This document shows, piece by piece, positions 1-5,588 of a stretch of 5,588 bases of DNA. The notes beneath the pieces are model-generated. The model searched no databases and was not told the origin of the DNA. It saw nothing but the letters and a program-made list of their open reading frames with translations. Each line of letters begins with the position of its first letter. Position 1 is the stretch's first letter. The DNA is from Candidatus Nanopelagicales bacterium. Lineage in GTDB: Bacteria; Actinomycetota; Actinomycetes; S36-B12; UBA10799. A program made the translations under genes and the position numbers. The stretch lies in assembly GCA_030699055.1 (NCBI GenBank), contig JAUYKX010000348.1:1-5588 (forward strand), in the 5' to 3' direction.

Positions 1-168
1 CCCGGCTGGTCCGAGGACATCACCGGCGCACGTTGCCTGGCCGACCTGCCCAAAGCGGCTCGCCGGTATGTCGAGTTTGTCGAGGAACAGGCTGGATGCC
101 CAGTTTCGGCCGTCGGGGTTGGTCAGGACCGCGACGCGACGATCGTGATCAGGGACTTGCTCGGCTGA
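1..168 (+). CDS. purA: Adenylosuccinate synthase, C-terminal fragment (5' part outside the window)
   Basis: Reading frame 1 is open from the first base to a TGA at 166-168 and gives the last 55 residues of PurA. PurA condenses IMP with aspartate using GTP to form adenylosuccinate, the first committed step to AMP, in the cytosol. Recognition rests on the typical C-terminal run: PGWSEDITG at the start, [14 protein letters not shown] in the middle, and [13 protein letters not shown] near the end, matching the usual end of the family (GW-EDI, DLP--A--YV--IEE, GPxR--TI--RD). The family's guanine-binding loop normally reads (S/G)(T/V)GPxR; here the proline position is Gln (GVGQDR). The GTPase core and catalytic residues lie upstream and cannot be judged. 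The gene is followed at 16 bases by a strong hairpin. Its product feeds PurB, encoded just downstream, so the clustering is functionally coherent. Confidence 0.93.
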   Translation, partial: PGWSEDITGARCLADLPKAARRYVEFVEEQAGCPVSAVGVGQDRDATIVIRDLLG

Positions 169-183
169 TCGACCCGGTTTCCG

Positions 184-237
184 GGTTCTTGGGTGCGCTA
201 GCCCGGGTAGCTCCCCGGGCTAGCGCACCCAAGAACC
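184..237 (+). terminator. Perfect 24-bp hairpin downstream of purA, probable terminator
   Basis: Bases 184-207 are perfectly complementary to 214-237, with a 6-base loop TAGCTC at 208-213. Skipping one bulged G (183) allows two more pairs, 181-182 with 238-239. It begins 15 bases after the purA stop codon. No T-tract follows (the next bases are GCCGGGCGGACTG), so it is not a classical E. coli-type intrinsic terminator. Long GC-rich hairpins without a U-tail are common after high-GC actinobacterial genes, so termination or 3'-end protection of purA mRNA is the likeliest role. It also carries CCCGGG and GCTAGC palindromes in each arm. It could instead be an extragenic palindromic repeat. Confidence 0.6.
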
Positions 238-261
238 GGCCGGGCGGACTGATTTTGGTTA

Positions 262-421
262 GGAGCCCGGGTCAGTAATGCTGTTCTGCTGCGGCTTGGT
301 TACGCACCGCGCTGTCGGCGTTCTCGTCGGCTTGGAGAGCGCTGCTATCCAAGCCTCCTGCGGCCTTGACATCACGGCGCGTAACCGACCCTCGCTACGA
401 ACGATTACTGACCCGGGCTCC
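262..421. repeat. Structured element bounded by perfect 18-bp inverted repeats, upstream of purD
   Basis: The left arm 262-279 (GGAGCCCGGGTCAGTAAT) is the exact reverse complement of 404-421, leaving 124 bases between. Smaller nested pairings lie inside: 283-286 with 399-402, 298-305 (GGTTACGC) with 379-386 (GCGTAACC), and 329-336 (GGCTTGGA) with 348-355 (TCCAAGCC). This makes a layered fold about 160 bases long that purA and purD do not explain. No convincing reading frame lies in it and no obvious target-site duplication flanks it. It could be a cis-acting RNA structure in read-through purA-purD mRNA, a small non-coding RNA, a miniature inverted-repeat element, or a DNA operator whose right arm overlaps the candidate purD promoter. 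The pairings are read directly; the role is unknown. Confidence 0.6.
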
Positions 422-442
422 CAGACCGTAGGCTTGGGTGAA
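405..442 (+). promoter_or_regulatory. Candidate purD promoter giving a leaderless mRNA
   Basis: TAGGCT at 429-434 fits the actinobacterial -10 pattern TANNNT and lies 7 bases before the purD ATG at 442, the spacing expected when transcription starts at or next to the start codon. TTACTG at 405-410, 18 bases upstream, is only a weak -35 match and lies inside the right arm of the 18-bp inverted repeat. The lack of a good Shine-Dalgarno before purD supports a leaderless start. This is inferred from pattern and spacing only. Confidence 0.45.
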
Positions 443-1728
443 TGCGGGTACTTGTGGTCGGCTCCGGCGCGCGCGAACATGCGATTGTCCGGGCCTTGAT
501 GCGAGACGAGGCGGTCAGCCTGGTCCACTGCGCGCCGGGCAACGCGGGCATCGCCGCCGATGTGCCGGTCAGTGCGCTGGACCTCGGCGACAACGACGCC
601 ATAGCGGGCCTGGCCCGGGACCTGGCGGCGGATCTGGTGGTGATCGGGCCGGAAGTGCCGTTGGTTGCCGGCGCCGCCGACGCCGTCCGGTCCGCCGGTA
701 TCGCCTGCTTCGGGCCGACCGCGGCCGCCGCCCAATTGGAGGGCAGCAAGTCGTTCGCCAAGGACGTCATGGAGTCCGCGGGTGTGTCAACGGCGGAAGC
801 CGCCTCCTGCAAGACGGTCGCCGAGGTCGAGTCGGCCCTGGACCGATTCGGGGCGCCATACGTCGTCAAACATGACGGTTTGGCGGCGGGCAAAGGAGTG
901 GTGGTCACCGATGACTGGGACGCCGCTGTCGAACACGCCCGGGCCGGGTTGAACCAACCGGATGGCCGGGTGTTGATCGAGGAGTACCTCGACGGGCCGG
1001 AATTGAGTCTGTTCGTCGTAACCGACGGCCGGCACGCGGTTCCTCTGCTGCCCGCGCAGGACTTCAAGCGGGCCCTCGACGGCGATCAGGGACCGAACAC
1101 CGGGGGCATGGGCGCCTACACGCCGTTGGAGTGGCTGCCCGCCGGCACGGTCGATCACGTGATGAAACGGGTCGCCGCGCCCACCCTGGAAGCCATGCGC
1201 GAGCGCGGAACGCCGTTCGCCGGTCTTCTGTACATCGGGCTTGCGATGACCTCGCGCGGCCCGCGGGTGGTGGAGTTCAACGTTCGGTTCGGCGACCCGG
1301 AAACGCAGGTGGTGCTCGCCCTGTTGGAGACCGGCTTGGGGCAGCTGCTGCTCGCCGCCGCCACCGGTCGGCTCGGCAGCTTCGGCCCCCTGGCCTGGAC
1401 CGAGGGTTGTGCGGTGACGGTGGTGTTGGCCGCGTCGGGTTACCCACAGTCCCCCCGCACCGGGGAGGTCATCGACGGACTGGCCGCGGCTGGCACCGAC
1501 CCTCAGGTGGAGATCCTGCACGCCGGGACGAAGTCCAGCCCCGGCGGGGAGATCCTGTCGGCCGGCGGTCGCGTGCTGTCAGTGGTCGGAACCGGCGGGA
1601 ATCTGCGGCTCGCGGCGGATGCGGCCTACCGGGCCATCGCCCGGATCACGCTGCCCGGCTCGCACTACCGCTCCGACATCGCCGCCCGGGCGCTGGCCGA
1701 CGACATCACGGTGAGTGAGGCGAAATGA
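442..1728 (+). CDS. purD: Phosphoribosylamine-glycine ligase (GAR synthetase)
   Basis: A 428-residue cytosolic ATP-grasp enzyme of usual family length. It joins glycine to 5-phosphoribosylamine with ATP to form GAR, step 2 of de novo purine synthesis. Family landmarks in order: [13 protein letters not shown] (residues 3-15), [10 protein letters not shown] (68-77), the ATP-grasp lysine/glycine segment [14 protein letters not shown] (142-155), [10 protein letters not shown] (180-189), the [13 protein letters not shown] loop (216-228), and the GARS signature region [12 protein letters not shown] (278-289) with the metal-binding Glu/Asn. No key residue appears to be missing. The ATG at 442 is well fixed because an in-frame TGA (439-441) sits directly before it. 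There is only a weak G-rich stretch (GGG at 436-438) rather than a Shine-Dalgarno, consistent with a leaderless start from TAGGCT at 429-434. Its TGA overlaps the purB ATG (ATGA at 1725-1728), so the two are almost certainly co-transcribed and translationally coupled. Confidence 0.97.
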   Translation: MRVLVVGSGAREHAIVRALMRDEAVSLVHCAPGNAGIAADVPVSALDLGDNDAIAGLARDLAADLVVIGPEVPLVAGAADAVRSAGIACFGPTAAAAQLEGSKSFAKDVMESAGVSTAEAASCKTVAEVESALDRFGAPYVVKHDGLAAGKGVVVTDDWDAAVEHARAGLNQPDGRVLIEEYLDGPELSLFVVTDGRHAVPLLPAQDFKRALDGDQGPNTGGMGAYTPLEWLPAGTVDHVMKRVAAPTLEAMRERGTPFAGLLYIGLAMTSRGPRVVEFNVRFGDPETQVVLALLETGLGQLLLAAATGRLGSFGPLAWTEGCAVTVVLAASGYPQSPRTGEVIDGLAAAGTDPQVEILHAGTKSSPGGEILSAGGRVLSVVGTGGNLRLAADAAYRAIARITLPGSHYRSDIAARALADDITVSEAK

Positions 1729-3161
1729 CCGCTGGGAAAAGCGAGTACTCCGACGTTCTGGCCACCCGCTACGCATCGGCTCGCATGGCCGAGATCTGGT
1801 CGGCTGAGTACAAGGTCGTCATGGAACGGCAGCTGTGGTTGGCCGTACTCGAGGCTCAGCAAGACCTCGGGGTGCTGATCGACCCGACCGCCATCGATGA
1901 CTACCGGGCCCGATTGAACGAGGTCGATCTGGCTTCGATCGCGGCCCGCGAACGGGTCACCAGACATGACGTAAAGGCCCGCATCGAGGAGTTCAACGCG
2001 CTCGCTGGCCACGAGGACATCCACAAGGGGATGACCAGCCGAGACCTGACCGAGAACGTCGAACAGCTGCAGATCAGACGTTCCCTGGAATTGGTTCGGG
2101 ACAAGTCAGTCGCCGTTCTCGATCGGTTGGCGCGGCTCGCCGTGGCCAACCAGGAACTGGTGATCGTGGGCCGGTCGCACAACGTGGCTGCCCAAGCGAC
2201 CACCCTCGGCAAGCGGTTTGCCTCCGCAGCGGAGGAGTTGTTGGCCGCCTACGACCGGTTGGAAGCCCGGATCGACAGTGTTCGGCTCCGTGGGATCAAG
2301 GGTCCGGTGGGAACGGCGCAGGACATGCTCGATCTGCTGGGAGGCGACGGGGACAAGCTGGCCGAGCTCGAGCGGCGGGTCGCCACTCAACTGGGATTCT
2401 CCGCGACGCTGGACAGCGTCGGACAGGTATACCCGCGGTCATTCGACTACGACGTTTTGTCCGCGCTGGTGTTCCTGGCCGCCGGGCCAGCCAGCCTGGC
2501 GGTGACAATTCGGCTGATGGCGGGCAACGAGCTGGTCACCGAGGGTTTCGCTCCCGGCCAGGTCGGCAGCAGCGCCATGCCGCACAAGATGAACACCCGC
2601 TCGTGCGAACGGGTCAACGGCCTGGCGGTCGTGATCCGGGGATTCACCTCAATGGCCGCCGAGTTGGCGGGCGGGCAGTGGAACGAAGGCGATGTGTCGT
2701 GTTCCGTGGTCCGCCGGGTCGCGCTGCCGGGCGCGTTCCTGGCGATTGACGGGCTGCTGGAGACCTTCCTGACCGTGCTCGATGAGTTCGGGGCGTTCCC
2801 CGAAGTCATCGCCCGGGAGCTCGATCGCTACCTGCCGTTCCTGGCGACGACCAAGGTCTTGATGGAGGCGGTGCGGACGGGCATCGGGCGGGAGACCGCC
2901 CACGAGGCGATCAAGGAGCACGCGGTGGCCACGGCGTTGGATCTGCGGGCCGGGCGGATCGGCGCCAACGATCTGTTCGACCGGTTGGCGTCAGACCCGC
3001 GGCTGGGATTGAGTCGGACGCGGATCGGGGATCTGATCGAAGCGCCGATTGAATTCACCGGAGTTGCGGACCGGCAGGTGGCGGCGATCGCGGATCGGGT
3101 CGGCCGGATCGTGTTGGCCCATCCCGAGGCCGCCGGCTACGTGCCGGGCTCGATTCTGTAA
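1725..3161 (+). CDS. purB: Adenylosuccinate lyase
   Basis: A 478-residue cytosolic member of the fumarase/aspartase superfamily, active as a homotetramer in the family. It releases fumarate from SAICAR (giving AICAR) and from adenylosuccinate (giving AMP), so it serves both IMP and AMP synthesis. The superfamily signature [10 protein letters not shown] is at residues 281-290 and holds the catalytic serine loop. Other conserved blocks are HDVKA (81-85), [13 protein letters not shown] (101-113) and [16 protein letters not shown] (149-164), where H152 aligns with the catalytic histidine. The usual THxQ of that block reads SHNV here. I recall the same form in actinobacterial PurB proteins, so it is probably a subfamily trait. 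The N-terminus (VLATRYAS, residues 11-18) is also actinobacteria-like, with a few extra leading residues. The ATG overlaps the purD stop by 4 bases; GAGG at 1717-1720 is a modest Shine-Dalgarno. Confidence 0.97.
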   Translation: MTAGKSEYSDVLATRYASARMAEIWSAEYKVVMERQLWLAVLEAQQDLGVLIDPTAIDDYRARLNEVDLASIAARERVTRHDVKARIEEFNALAGHEDIHKGMTSRDLTENVEQLQIRRSLELVRDKSVAVLDRLARLAVANQELVIVGRSHNVAAQATTLGKRFASAAEELLAAYDRLEARIDSVRLRGIKGPVGTAQDMLDLLGGDGDKLAELERRVATQLGFSATLDSVGQVYPRSFDYDVLSALVFLAAGPASLAVTIRLMAGNELVTEGFAPGQVGSSAMPHKMNTRSCERVNGLAVVIRGFTSMAAELAGGQWNEGDVSCSVVRRVALPGAFLAIDGLLETFLTVLDEFGAFPEVIARELDRYLPFLATTKVLMEAVRTGIGRETAHEAIKEHAVATALDLRAGRIGANDLFDRLASDPRLGLSRTRIGDLIEAPIEFTGVADRQVAAIADRVGRIVLAHPEAAGYVPGSIL

Positions 3162-3166
3162 CTGAC

Positions 3167-3189
3167 CGGCGGCTTGCCGACCGCCGCCG
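3167..3189 (+). terminator. Small GC hairpin after purB, weak terminator candidate
   Basis: CGGCGGC at 3167-3173 pairs with GCCGCCG at 3183-3189 around a 9-base loop, starting 5 bases after the purB stop. There is no T-tract. It may end or attenuate the purDB transcript, but the stem is short and such pairings arise easily in GC-rich DNA. It also overlaps the possible -35 element of the next gene. Confidence 0.3.
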
Positions 3190-3202
3190 CACGCCATAGC
3201 CT
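3174..3202 (+). promoter_or_regulatory. Possible promoter for the Hpt gene
   Basis: TTGCCG at 3174-3179 and TAGCCT at 3197-3202 are separated by 17 bases, a reasonable sigma70-like pair (TTGNCN / TANNNT). The predicted start near 3208-3210 would fall right at the Shine-Dalgarno at 3210-3216, which is tight, so read-through from purDB may be at least as important. Pattern evidence only. Confidence 0.3.
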
Positions 3203-3209
3203 CGGGCCG

Positions 3210-3216
3210 AGGAGGT
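3210..3216 (+). promoter_or_regulatory. Strong Shine-Dalgarno of the Hpt gene
   Basis: AGGAGGT is a near-perfect anti-16S match. It lies 3 bases before GTG 3220 and 9 bases before ATG 3226. The wider spacing and the better codon favour ATG 3226, but the two starts differ by only two residues. Confidence 0.7.
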
Positions 3217-3225
3217 GGAGTGACC

Positions 3226-3588
3226 ATGGACGGTGTCGAGTCGACCGACCGGGCGCCGGTCGACTTCGCTGTGCTGGAGCCCCTACTGGCCATCGGTGAC
3301 GGGAGTGCCGTCGCGTCCCTCATCGAGTTGTTCCGCCAACATGGCCCGGCGGATGTCGAGGAGATCGAGACCGCCGCTTCCGACGACGATCCCGCGGCGG
3401 TTCGGATGGCGGCCCATCGGCTGCGGGGATCGGCCGCGACCTTGGGCGCGGGCCGGGTCGAGGCCATCGCCCGCCGGATGGAGGAGGGGGCGCGGAGTGG
3501 GGGCTTGGTCGCCGCGCGCGACCTGGACGCACTGGAGGCGGCCGTGGCCGAGGCGATCGACGCACTGACCGGGCACTTCGGGGTTTGA
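3226..3588 (+). CDS. Stand-alone histidine phosphotransfer (Hpt) domain protein
   Basis: A 120-residue protein (122 if translation begins at GTG 3220) made almost entirely of one Hpt four-helix-bundle domain. Such proteins relay phosphoryl groups between receiver domains through a histidine. The diagnostic segment is AAHRLRGSAATLGAGRVEAI, matching the family pattern AHxLKGxxxxxGA; H64 (counted from the ATG) is the predicted phosphoacceptor, and the usual Lys is replaced by Arg. Before it come an aspartate/glutamate-rich helix (DVEEIETAASDDD) and a helix with LIELFRQHGP, as is typical. The last part, with LDALEAAVAEAIDAL, forms the closing helix. No signal peptide or membrane segment is seen, so it is cytosolic. 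It lies 58-64 bases after purB on the same strand and converges with the REC-GGDEF-EAL gene, its most obvious possible partner. No kinase is visible. The domain call is confident; the partner is inferred. Confidence 0.85.
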   Translation: MDGVESTDRAPVDFAVLEPLLAIGDGSAVASLIELFRQHGPADVEEIETAASDDDPAAVRMAAHRLRGSAATLGAGRVEAIARRMEEGARSGGLVAARDLDALEAAVAEAIDALTGHFGV

Positions 3589-3589
3589 A

Positions 3590-3617
3590 CCCCAGGCCGA
3601 TGATCCTGGCGCTGGGG
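3590..3617. terminator. Bidirectional hairpin between convergent genes
   Basis: CCCCAGGCC at 3590-3598 pairs with GGC (3608-3610) and CTGGGG (3612-3617), with G3611 bulged and a 9-base loop. It lies in the 47-base gap between the Hpt stop and the regulator stop, where a terminator serving both strands is expected. No T-tract follows on either strand. A second, mutually exclusive hairpin pairs GGGGT at 3580-3584 with ACCCC at 3589-3593, over the Hpt stop codon. Confidence 0.5.
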
Positions 3618-3635
3618 CAGTCAGACGATATCCAC

Positions 3636-5486
3636 TCAGGGGAGGGCCGATTCGCCATCCGGGGATTGGAGCAGGGCGAGGAAGTCGGGTAGCGGCATCG
3701 GCTTGGCGAATAGGAAGCCCTGCCCTTGGTCGCATCCGAGCGACCGCAATGTGGCCAACTGCGCGCCGGTTTCAATCCCCTCCGCCAGAATCGTCAGCCG
3801 TAGGCTCTTGGCCAGGCGAATGATGGCCGCCGCAACCGCCCAGTCCTCATCTGTCCGAGCGATGCCGTCGACCATGGACCGATCAAGCTTCAGCAGGTCG
3901 ATAGGGTGCTGTTTGAGTTCGGCCATGGTCGAGTAACCGGTGCCGAAGTCGTCCATGGCCACCCGGGCCCCGAGAGAACGGATGCAAGCCAACAGTCTGG
4001 CCACGCCGGCGCTCTCATCGGCGAGTGCCGATTCGGTGACCTCCACGGTGAGCAAGCTCGCGGCGAGCCCGGTTTCGGCCAGGGAACTGCCCACGAGTTC
4101 GACAATTGCGTCTCCGGTCAGCTGCCGTTGGGACATGTTCACGGCAACTCCGATGCCGGTGCCACCCGGCTCCGATTGCCAGGCAACGGCGTCCGCGCAG
4201 GCGCGCCGAAGTGCCCATTCGCCCATGTCGACGATCGACCCGGAGGCCTCGGCCGTGGGAAGGAAACGGGCAGGGGGAAGCAGCCCCAGCACCGGATGCT
4301 GCCACCGAAGGAGCGCCTCGGCCCCGATGATCCGACGGCTGGCCAGATCCACAACCGGCTGGTAGTGGAGAACCAGTTCCTCCCGATCGGTGACCTGACG
4401 TAACTCCATGATCATCTGATCTCGCCGGATCAGCGACTCGTGGCGCGACGGGTCGAAGACGACGGGTCCGCGACCCGCGTTTTTCGCCGCATACATGGCG
4501 GCGCCGGCCCGCAGCAGGACGCATTCGACAGTGTCTTCGCCGTCCACGGCGAAGACACCCACGCTGGCGGAAGGCTTGACCCGGTGACCGGGGGTCGGAA
4601 CGACATGGTGGACAGCTCCGGCGATCTGCTCGGCCATCTCCGCCGTACGGTCGGCCCGAACCTGGCGAACGAGGATCGCGAATTCGTCTCCCCCGATGCG
4701 AGCAGTCAGCCCGCGTCGACCCACGACAGCCGTGAGCCGATGCGCGGTCGATTTCAACACTTGGTCGCCGACGGAGGTTCCGTGCGCGGTGTTGACCGCC
4801 TGAAAGTCATCCAGATCCACGACCGCCACCAGATGGACGTGGCCCGCCCGGGGCGGCGCTTTCAGCGACACCGCGAGCTTTTCCTCAAAACCGATTCGGT
4901 TGGACAGGCCGGTGAGGAGATCACGTCGGGAACAGAGCGCAAGATCGCGAGCCAACGTGTCGGCCCTGTTGCGCAACTCCGAGATAGTCGATTCCGATAC
5001 CTCTCGGCGGGCCCCGACGGCGGCCCCGATGCCGGAGGCGGAACTGATCGGCGAAACTTCCCCGTCGGGAACCAGCAGCCACGGCAGGCCCGTCTCCCGG
5101 ATCGCCTGTTCGAGCGCCCCGGCATTGACCGGTTTGACCAGGTAGGACGAGATCCCGAGCGAATACGCCTCGTCCACCTCGTTCACCTCGGCCGTGATCG
5201 TGAGCATCACGACCGCGACGTCCGAATGGCTGGAATCCTTCCGCAGCCAGCGCAACAACTGCAGTCCGTCGCGACCGGGCATGCGGATGTCCAACAGGAT
5301 CAGCGCGGGGTGCAGATTCGGATCGGACAGGATGCGAAACGCCTCGTCGCCGTCCGCCGCTTCGATGACCGGATTGACCAGGCGCAGGGCCGTGAGTTGG
5401 GTTGTGATCCAGAGCCGGACGACCCGATCATCATCGACTACCAGGATCGGGCGCGGCCCGCCTGATGACCCTCGACCACTCGCCAC
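3636..5486 (-). CDS. Response regulator with REC, GGDEF and EAL domains (cyclic-di-GMP turnover)
   Basis: A 616-residue soluble protein. The receiver domain (about 12-130) has acidic residues D18/D19, phosphoacceptor D66 in LLDIRMPGRDG, T96 and K118 (VKP), all intact. A helical, charged linker (about 158-190) leads into the GGDEF domain (about 186-345) with DLLTGLSNR (189-197), DLDDF (224-228) and an intact GGDEF (265-269), so it should convert two GTP to c-di-GMP. The usual RxxD inhibitory site six positions before GGDEF is absent. The EAL domain (about 352-605) keeps E390 of EAL, N450, E482, DDFGTGYS (512-519), K533, E569 and Q589, so phosphodiesterase activity is expected. It is probably a bifunctional enzyme switched by phosphorylation. 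The GTG start at 5486 is supported by GGAGG 7 bases upstream and by an in-frame stop at 5513-5511, with no earlier start possible. It converges on the Hpt gene. Which activity dominates in the cell cannot be told from sequence. Confidence 0.93.
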   Translation of the reverse strand: MASGRGSSGGPRPILVVDDDRVVRLWITTQLTALRLVNPVIEAADGDEAFRILSDPNLHPALILLDIRMPGRDGLQLLRWLRKDSSHSDVAVVMLTITAEVNEVDEAYSLGISSYLVKPVNAGALEQAIRETGLPWLLVPDGEVSPISSASGIGAAVGARREVSESTISELRNRADTLARDLALCSRRDLLTGLSNRIGFEEKLAVSLKAPPRAGHVHLVAVVDLDDFQAVNTAHGTSVGDQVLKSTAHRLTAVVGRRGLTARIGGDEFAILVRQVRADRTAEMAEQIAGAVHHVVPTPGHRVKPSASVGVFAVDGEDTVECVLLRAGAAMYAAKNAGRGPVVFDPSRHESLIRRDQMIMELRQVTDREELVLHYQPVVDLASRRIIGAEALLRWQHPVLGLLPPARFLPTAEASGSIVDMGEWALRRACADAVAWQSEPGGTGIGVAVNMSQRQLTGDAIVELVGSSLAETGLAASLLTVEVTESALADESAGVARLLACIRSLGARVAMDDFGTGYSTMAELKQHPIDLLKLDRSMVDGIARTDEDWAVAAAIIRLAKSLRLTILAEGIETGAQLATLRSLGCDQGQGFLFAKPMPLPDFLALLQSPDGESALP

Positions 5487-5493
5487 CGCGACC

Positions 5494-5498
5494 CCTCC
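5494..5498 (-). promoter_or_regulatory. Shine-Dalgarno of the REC-GGDEF-EAL gene
   Basis: On the minus strand GGAGG (within GGGGAGGGG) lies 7 bases before the GTG at 5486, an ideal spacing that decides the start codon. No convincing promoter could be placed in the remaining leader up to 5588. A 6-bp inverted repeat (GCCCGA 5515-5520 / TCGGGC 5542-5547) is present but not distinctive in GC-rich DNA. Confidence 0.75.
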
Positions 5499-5588
5499 CC
5501 GAACTCAGGATCAGGCCCGACATCGCCGGGCAATGACCGCCTCGGGCATTGGCTATCGACTGTTCGAAGCTACTCCCTTCGGCCGGGG

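Noticed and set aside
33..278. An 81-codon plus-strand frame at the left edge
   Set aside because: It overlaps the clear purA C-terminus in another frame and then runs through the 24-bp hairpin; its product is low in complexity.
298..330. Faint resemblance to a T-box motif (ACCGCG after GGTTACGC)
   Set aside because: The conserved AGGGTGG part, a specifier stem and a downstream terminator are absent, and a T-box before a purine gene makes little biological sense.
280..403. A possible tRNA or other standard RNA gene inside the inverted repeat
   Set aside because: No T-loop (GGTTCRA), acceptor stem or anticodon arm could be fitted.
257..427. A transposon-like element with target-site duplication around the 18-bp repeats
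   Set aside because: The bases next to the arms (TTA on the left, CAG on the right) are not direct repeats, and there is no transposase; only a non-autonomous element remains possible.
278..499. A 73-codon frame starting in the inverted-repeat element and running into purD in another frame
   Set aside because: It has no Shine-Dalgarno, overlaps the structured arms and the start of purD, and gives no recognisable protein.
405..1521. Long minus-strand and alternate-frame open frames across purD (such as 405-1067 and 787-1521)
   Set aside because: They are shadows of purD, with biased composition, no recognisable motifs and no supporting ribosome binding sites.
2170..2217. The SHNV variant of the THxQ motif in PurB as a sign of altered enzyme activity
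   Set aside because: The surrounding block and the catalytic histidine are kept, and from memory the same form occurs in other actinobacterial PurB proteins, so it is likely a subfamily trait.
4440..5465. A 341-codon open frame on the plus strand, antisense to the REC-GGDEF-EAL gene
   Set aside because: Long antisense open frames are expected in GC-rich coding DNA. Its translation is Arg/Asp/Gly/Gln-rich without family motifs, and the minus strand encodes three complete recognised domains.
5500..5588. A promoter for the REC-GGDEF-EAL gene on the minus strand
   Set aside because: Only weak -10/-35 fragments were seen (a TAGCTT near the window edge, a TTGCCC without a good partner); none was convincing enough to list.

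Overview
This is a high-GC stretch of bacterial chromosome, most likely from an actinobacterium (Actinomycetota). The PurB sequence resembles the actinobacterial form of the enzyme (my recollection of the family, not a search). purD lies directly before purB with an ATGA overlap, and a TANNNT element suggests a leaderless purD transcript. I cannot name the genus.

Layout on the plus strand: (1) 1-168, the last 55 codons of purA (adenylosuccinate synthase), cut by the window edge. (2) 169-441, a 273-base non-coding gap with two separate inverted-repeat structures. The first is a perfect 24-bp hairpin just after purA, probably its terminator. The second is an element bounded by perfect 18-bp inverted arms (262-279 / 404-421) with further nested pairings, ending 20 bases before purD. 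(3) 442-1728, purD (GAR synthetase). (4) 1725-3161, purB (adenylosuccinate lyase), overlapping purD by 4 bases. (5) 3226-3588 (or from 3220), a small stand-alone histidine phosphotransfer (Hpt) protein. On the minus strand, converging on the Hpt gene: (6) 5486-3636, a 616-residue response regulator with REC, GGDEF and EAL domains. A short bidirectional hairpin lies between the two convergent genes. The last 102 bases (5487-5588) are the leader of the regulator gene.

Functionally the window has two halves. The first is purine synthesis: PurD makes GAR early in the pathway, PurB acts twice (SAICAR and adenylosuccinate cleavage), and PurA makes the adenylosuccinate that PurB cleaves. The second is signalling: a lone Hpt protein and a cyclic-di-GMP regulator with an intact phosphoacceptor aspartate, an intact GGDEF motif and all the EAL catalytic residues I looked for. 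No histidine kinase is visible, so a phosphorelay from Hpt to the regulator is an inference from proximity.

The genes belong to known families. The least explained part of the window is the structured purA-purD gap. I see no clear evidence for a wholly new system, no mobile element, no CRISPR array and no tRNA or rRNA gene.
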